Source: Pseudomonadota bacterium
GTDB lineage: Bacteria; Pseudomonadota; Gammaproteobacteria; Burkholderiales; Burkholderiaceae_D
NCBI GenBank assembly: GCA_023416415.1
Contig: JAEZHR010000203.1
Coordinates: 1 to 7,011, forward strand
Direction of reading: 5' to 3'
DNA: 7,011 nt
Part shown: in pieces, positions 5,274 to 7,011 of the stretch
Layout: each line of letters begins with the position of its first letter
Numbering within the stretch: the stretch's first letter is position 1
Notes under the pieces: model-generated
The model's input: the letters and a program-made list of their open reading frames with translations, nothing else
Told to the model about the DNA's origin: nothing
Database searches by the model: none
Position numbers and translations under genes: made by a program

Positions 5274-5642
5274 ATGAACCGATTCCGACTGGCGTTTTTA
5301 TCCCTTTTCGTCACCGCGCTCGTCGCATGCGGCGGCGGTGATGACCCGGCAGCGGCATACGCGCAACAGTCTTCCGTAGCAGGCGTATCGGGAGTCGCTG
5401 CTGACGCTGCCGCCAATTCGCCGAGCACACCTAGCACGCCGAACACGCCGGCATCGCATCGGGGCACCACGGCACAGCCGGTCTCGACCTCCAGCAGTTC
5501 GACATCCGGTTCGACCGGAGGCGGCAACGTCGGCAGCTCGTCGGCATGGGGCACTGCTTCGAATGGCAGTTCATCGGTGTCTTCCTCATCGTCCACCTCG
5601 CCGCCGCTGTCCGGCCAGGCCGAGGGCCACAGCACGCGCTAG
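5274..5642 (+). CDS. small Ser/Thr/Gly/Pro-rich lipoprotein
   Basis: 122 residues; function unknown. The N-terminus is a lipoprotein signal peptide: MNRFR, hydrophobic LAFLSLFVTALVA, lipobox LVAC with C19 as the modified cysteine. Glycines and two aspartates follow (CGGGDD); the +2 residue is Gly, so outer-membrane sorting is expected in a Gram-negative cell. The rest is low complexity: a PSTPSTPNTP segment near residue 50, then long Ser/Thr/Gly runs to the C-terminus, with no globular domain. It looks like a flexible surface tether or stalk. GAGG lies 8 bases upstream of the ATG. The frame stays open upstream through the LuxR-type gene, but only this start has both a ribosome binding site and a signal peptide. 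It is 74 bases behind the LuxR-type gene and may be cotranscribed. A role with the secretion locus is possible but unproven. Confidence 0.75.
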   Translation: MNRFRLAFLSLFVTALVACGGGDDPAAAYAQQSSVAGVSGVAADAAANSPSTPSTPNTPASHRGTTAQPVSTSSSSTSGSTGGGNVGSSSAWGTASNGSSSVSSSSSTSPPLSGQAEGHSTR

Positions 5643-5670
5643 CGCGCGATGAAAGGGTGCCCCGGAAGGA

Positions 5671-5699
5671 CTGAACCGGGCCGTGTAAAGGGGTATGCT
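5671..5699 (+). promoter_or_regulatory. weak candidate sigma-70 promoter for amn
   Basis: CTGAAC (5671-5676) and TATGCT (5694-5699) are separated by 17 bases and match the -35 and -10 consensus at 3 and 4 of 6 positions. It is correctly placed upstream of the TTG start, but the match is modest. If used, transcription would begin near 5706. Confidence 0.25.
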
Positions 5700-5737
5700 T
5701 GCAACTTCCACGTGCCACTTCAAAAAGGAGTTGCAAG
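5698..5737 (+). repeat. inverted repeat abutting the amn ribosome binding site and start
   Basis: CTTGCAACT (5698-5706) and AGTTGCAAG (5729-5737) are a perfect 9-base inverted repeat with a 22-base loop. The right arm takes in the last two bases of the AAGGAG ribosome binding site (5725-5730) and ends one base before the TTG start at 5738. If both arms are transcribed, the stem could mask translation initiation. Confidence 0.55.
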
Positions 5738-7011
5738 TTGCTTGCACCGCAGTACATCGCACCCGTCCGCTTTGACGACCCTGCCGCGGCACTGGACCAG
5801 GTCCGCACGATCTATGAGGCCAGCATCGAGCATCTTCGCAACTGCCAGCAGGAATTCGTCAACGGCGAGATGCTCTTCGAACACGTGCGCGCGTGCTATC
5901 CCTACGTGCGCTTGCAAACGCGCACCGTGGCGCGCGCCGACTCGCGCCGTTCATTCGGCTTCGTGGCCGGCCCGGGAACCCATGAAACCACGCTCACCCG
6001 CCCCGATCTGTTCGGCGGCTATTACCTGGAGCAGTTCCGCATGCTTCTGGACAGTCATCGACTCGATCCGTCCGTCATGCTCGAAGTCGGCACCAGCAAC
6101 GAACCCATCCCCATCCATTTTTCCTTGCGCGAACACGATCATCTCGAAGGCAGCCTGAGCGCCGAGCGCAGGCTGATGTTGCGCGATCTGTTCGACCTGC
6201 CCGATCTCGCATCGATGGACGACGGCATTGCCAACGGCACATGGGAAGCCGCGGAAGGCGGCGCGCAGCCGCTGGCGCTGTTTACCGCGCCGCGCGTCGA
6301 CTACTCACTGCACCGTCTGCGCCACTACACGGGCACCGAGGCCGAGCACTTCCAGAACTTCGTCTTGTTTACCAATTACCAGTTCTACATCGACGAGTTC
6401 CAGCGCCTGGGGCACGAGATCATGCGCACGCCACCGTCCGGAAACAGCGACCAGGACGACTACATCGCCTTCGTCGAGCCCGGCAACACAATCACGCGCC
6501 GGGTCGGACAGAACGTGCAGCCCGGCGACGATCTCGGTGACACGCCACCACGCCTGCCGCAGATGCCTGCCTATCATCACGTGCGCGCCGACGGCATGGG
6601 CATCACGATGATCAACATCGGCGTCGGTCCGGCGAACGCGAAAACCATCACCGACCACGTCGCGGTGCTGCGGCCGCATGCCTGGATGATGCTCGGGCAC
6701 TGTGCCGGACTGCGCACCAGCCAGCAGCTGGGTGACTACGTGCTGGCGCATGCCTACGTGCGCGAAGACCACGTGCTGGACGAAGACCTGCCTTTATGGG
6801 TGCCGATCCCGGCACTGGCCGAGATCCAGCTGGCGCTGGAAGATGCCGTCGAGGAAATCACCCAGCTCAAGGACTGGGAGCTCAAGCGCATCATGCGCAC
6901 CGGCACGGTGGCCAGCACGGACAACCGCAACTGGGAACTGCTGCCCCACCGCACGCCCGAGCGGCGTTTCTCGCAGAGCCGCGCGATCGCGCTGGACATG
7001 GAAAGCGCGAC
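5738..7011 (+). CDS. amn: AMP nucleosidase, 5' part (runs off right edge)
   Basis: Cytoplasmic enzyme hydrolysing AMP to adenine and ribose 5-phosphate in purine salvage. The visible 424 residues align throughout with E. coli Amn (484 residues). The N-terminal regulatory domain includes GSFGF-like and TTLTRPDLFGGYYLEQ segments. RHYTGT (195-200) and VLFTNYQFYIDEF (from 209) follow. The catalytic nucleoside-phosphorylase fold carries NIGVGPANAKT (from 293), LRPHAWMMLGHCAGLR, GDYVLAHAYVREDHVLDED, RTGTVASTDNRNWEL and the DMESA substrate-binding motif (420-424), where the window ends; about 60-80 residues are missing. The start is a TTG at 5738 with AAGGAG 7 bases upstream; there is no in-frame ATG nearby in the conserved N-terminus. 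E. coli Amn is activated by Mg-ATP and inhibited by phosphate. A perfect inverted repeat sits against the start codon. This is a housekeeping gene bordering the secretion locus. Confidence 0.93.
   Translation, partial: MLAPQYIAPVRFDDPAAALDQVRTIYEASIEHLRNCQQEFVNGEMLFEHVRACYPYVRLQTRTVARADSRRSFGFVAGPGTHETTLTRPDLFGGYYLEQFRMLLDSHRLDPSVMLEVGTSNEPIPIHFSLREHDHLEGSLSAERRLMLRDLFDLPDLASMDDGIANGTWEAAEGGAQPLALFTAPRVDYSLHRLRHYTGTEAEHFQNFVLFTNYQFYIDEFQRLGHEIMRTPPSGNSDQDDYIAFVEPGNTITRRVGQNVQPGDDLGDTPPRLPQMPAYHHVRADGMGITMINIGVGPANAKTITDHVAVLRPHAWMMLGHCAGLRTSQQLGDYVLAHAYVREDHVLDEDLPLWVPIPALAEIQLALEDAVEEITQLKDWELKRIMRTGTVASTDNRNWELLPHRTPERRFSQSRAIALDMESA

Overview
The window looks like GC-rich chromosomal DNA from a betaproteobacterium, probably of the order Burkholderiales. 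This rests on high GC at third codon positions, an AMP nucleosidase that is collinear with the E. coli enzyme but divergent from it, and the style of the regulators. It is inference; no marker gene fixes the genus.

The centre (236-3912, minus strand) is a compact secretion locus that I read as a divergent, minimal relative of the Pseudomonas Fap functional-amyloid system. In transcription order it holds a 120-residue LysR-type DNA-binding protein with no effector domain, three small Sec-exported proteins (104, 101 and 107 residues), a stand-alone C39 cysteine peptidase with its own signal peptide (FapD-like), and an outer-membrane beta-barrel protein with an N-terminal heptad coiled coil (FapF-like). 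Each small protein has a signal peptide followed at once by a 12-residue L-S-x-x-x-[ML]-x-x-V-x-A-G motif. Its spacing matches the leader that C39 peptidases cut in double-glycine bacteriocins. The inferred pathway is Sec export, periplasmic leader removal by the C39 peptidase, and release of 56-67-residue Ser/Thr/Gly/Ala-rich peptides through the barrel. No ABC transporter, immunity gene or classical Fap repeat protein is visible.

Hairpins lie between several genes. One between the peptidase and the barrel gene looks like an intrinsic terminator or attenuator, and another separates the second and third substrate genes. The gap upstream of each substrate gene is almost constant, at 130-131 bases.

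A 324-base regulatory region (3913-4236) separates the LysR-type gene from a divergent LuxR-type regulator. It contains four tandem 8-base units and an imperfect 22-base palindrome. Downstream of the LuxR-type gene is a small Ser/Thr/Gly-rich lipoprotein (5274-5642), followed by the 5' part of amn (AMP nucleosidase). The amn gene starts at a TTG directly behind a 9-base inverted repeat and runs off the right edge. At the left edge a small ORF with a cysteine-rich C-terminus converges on the barrel gene.
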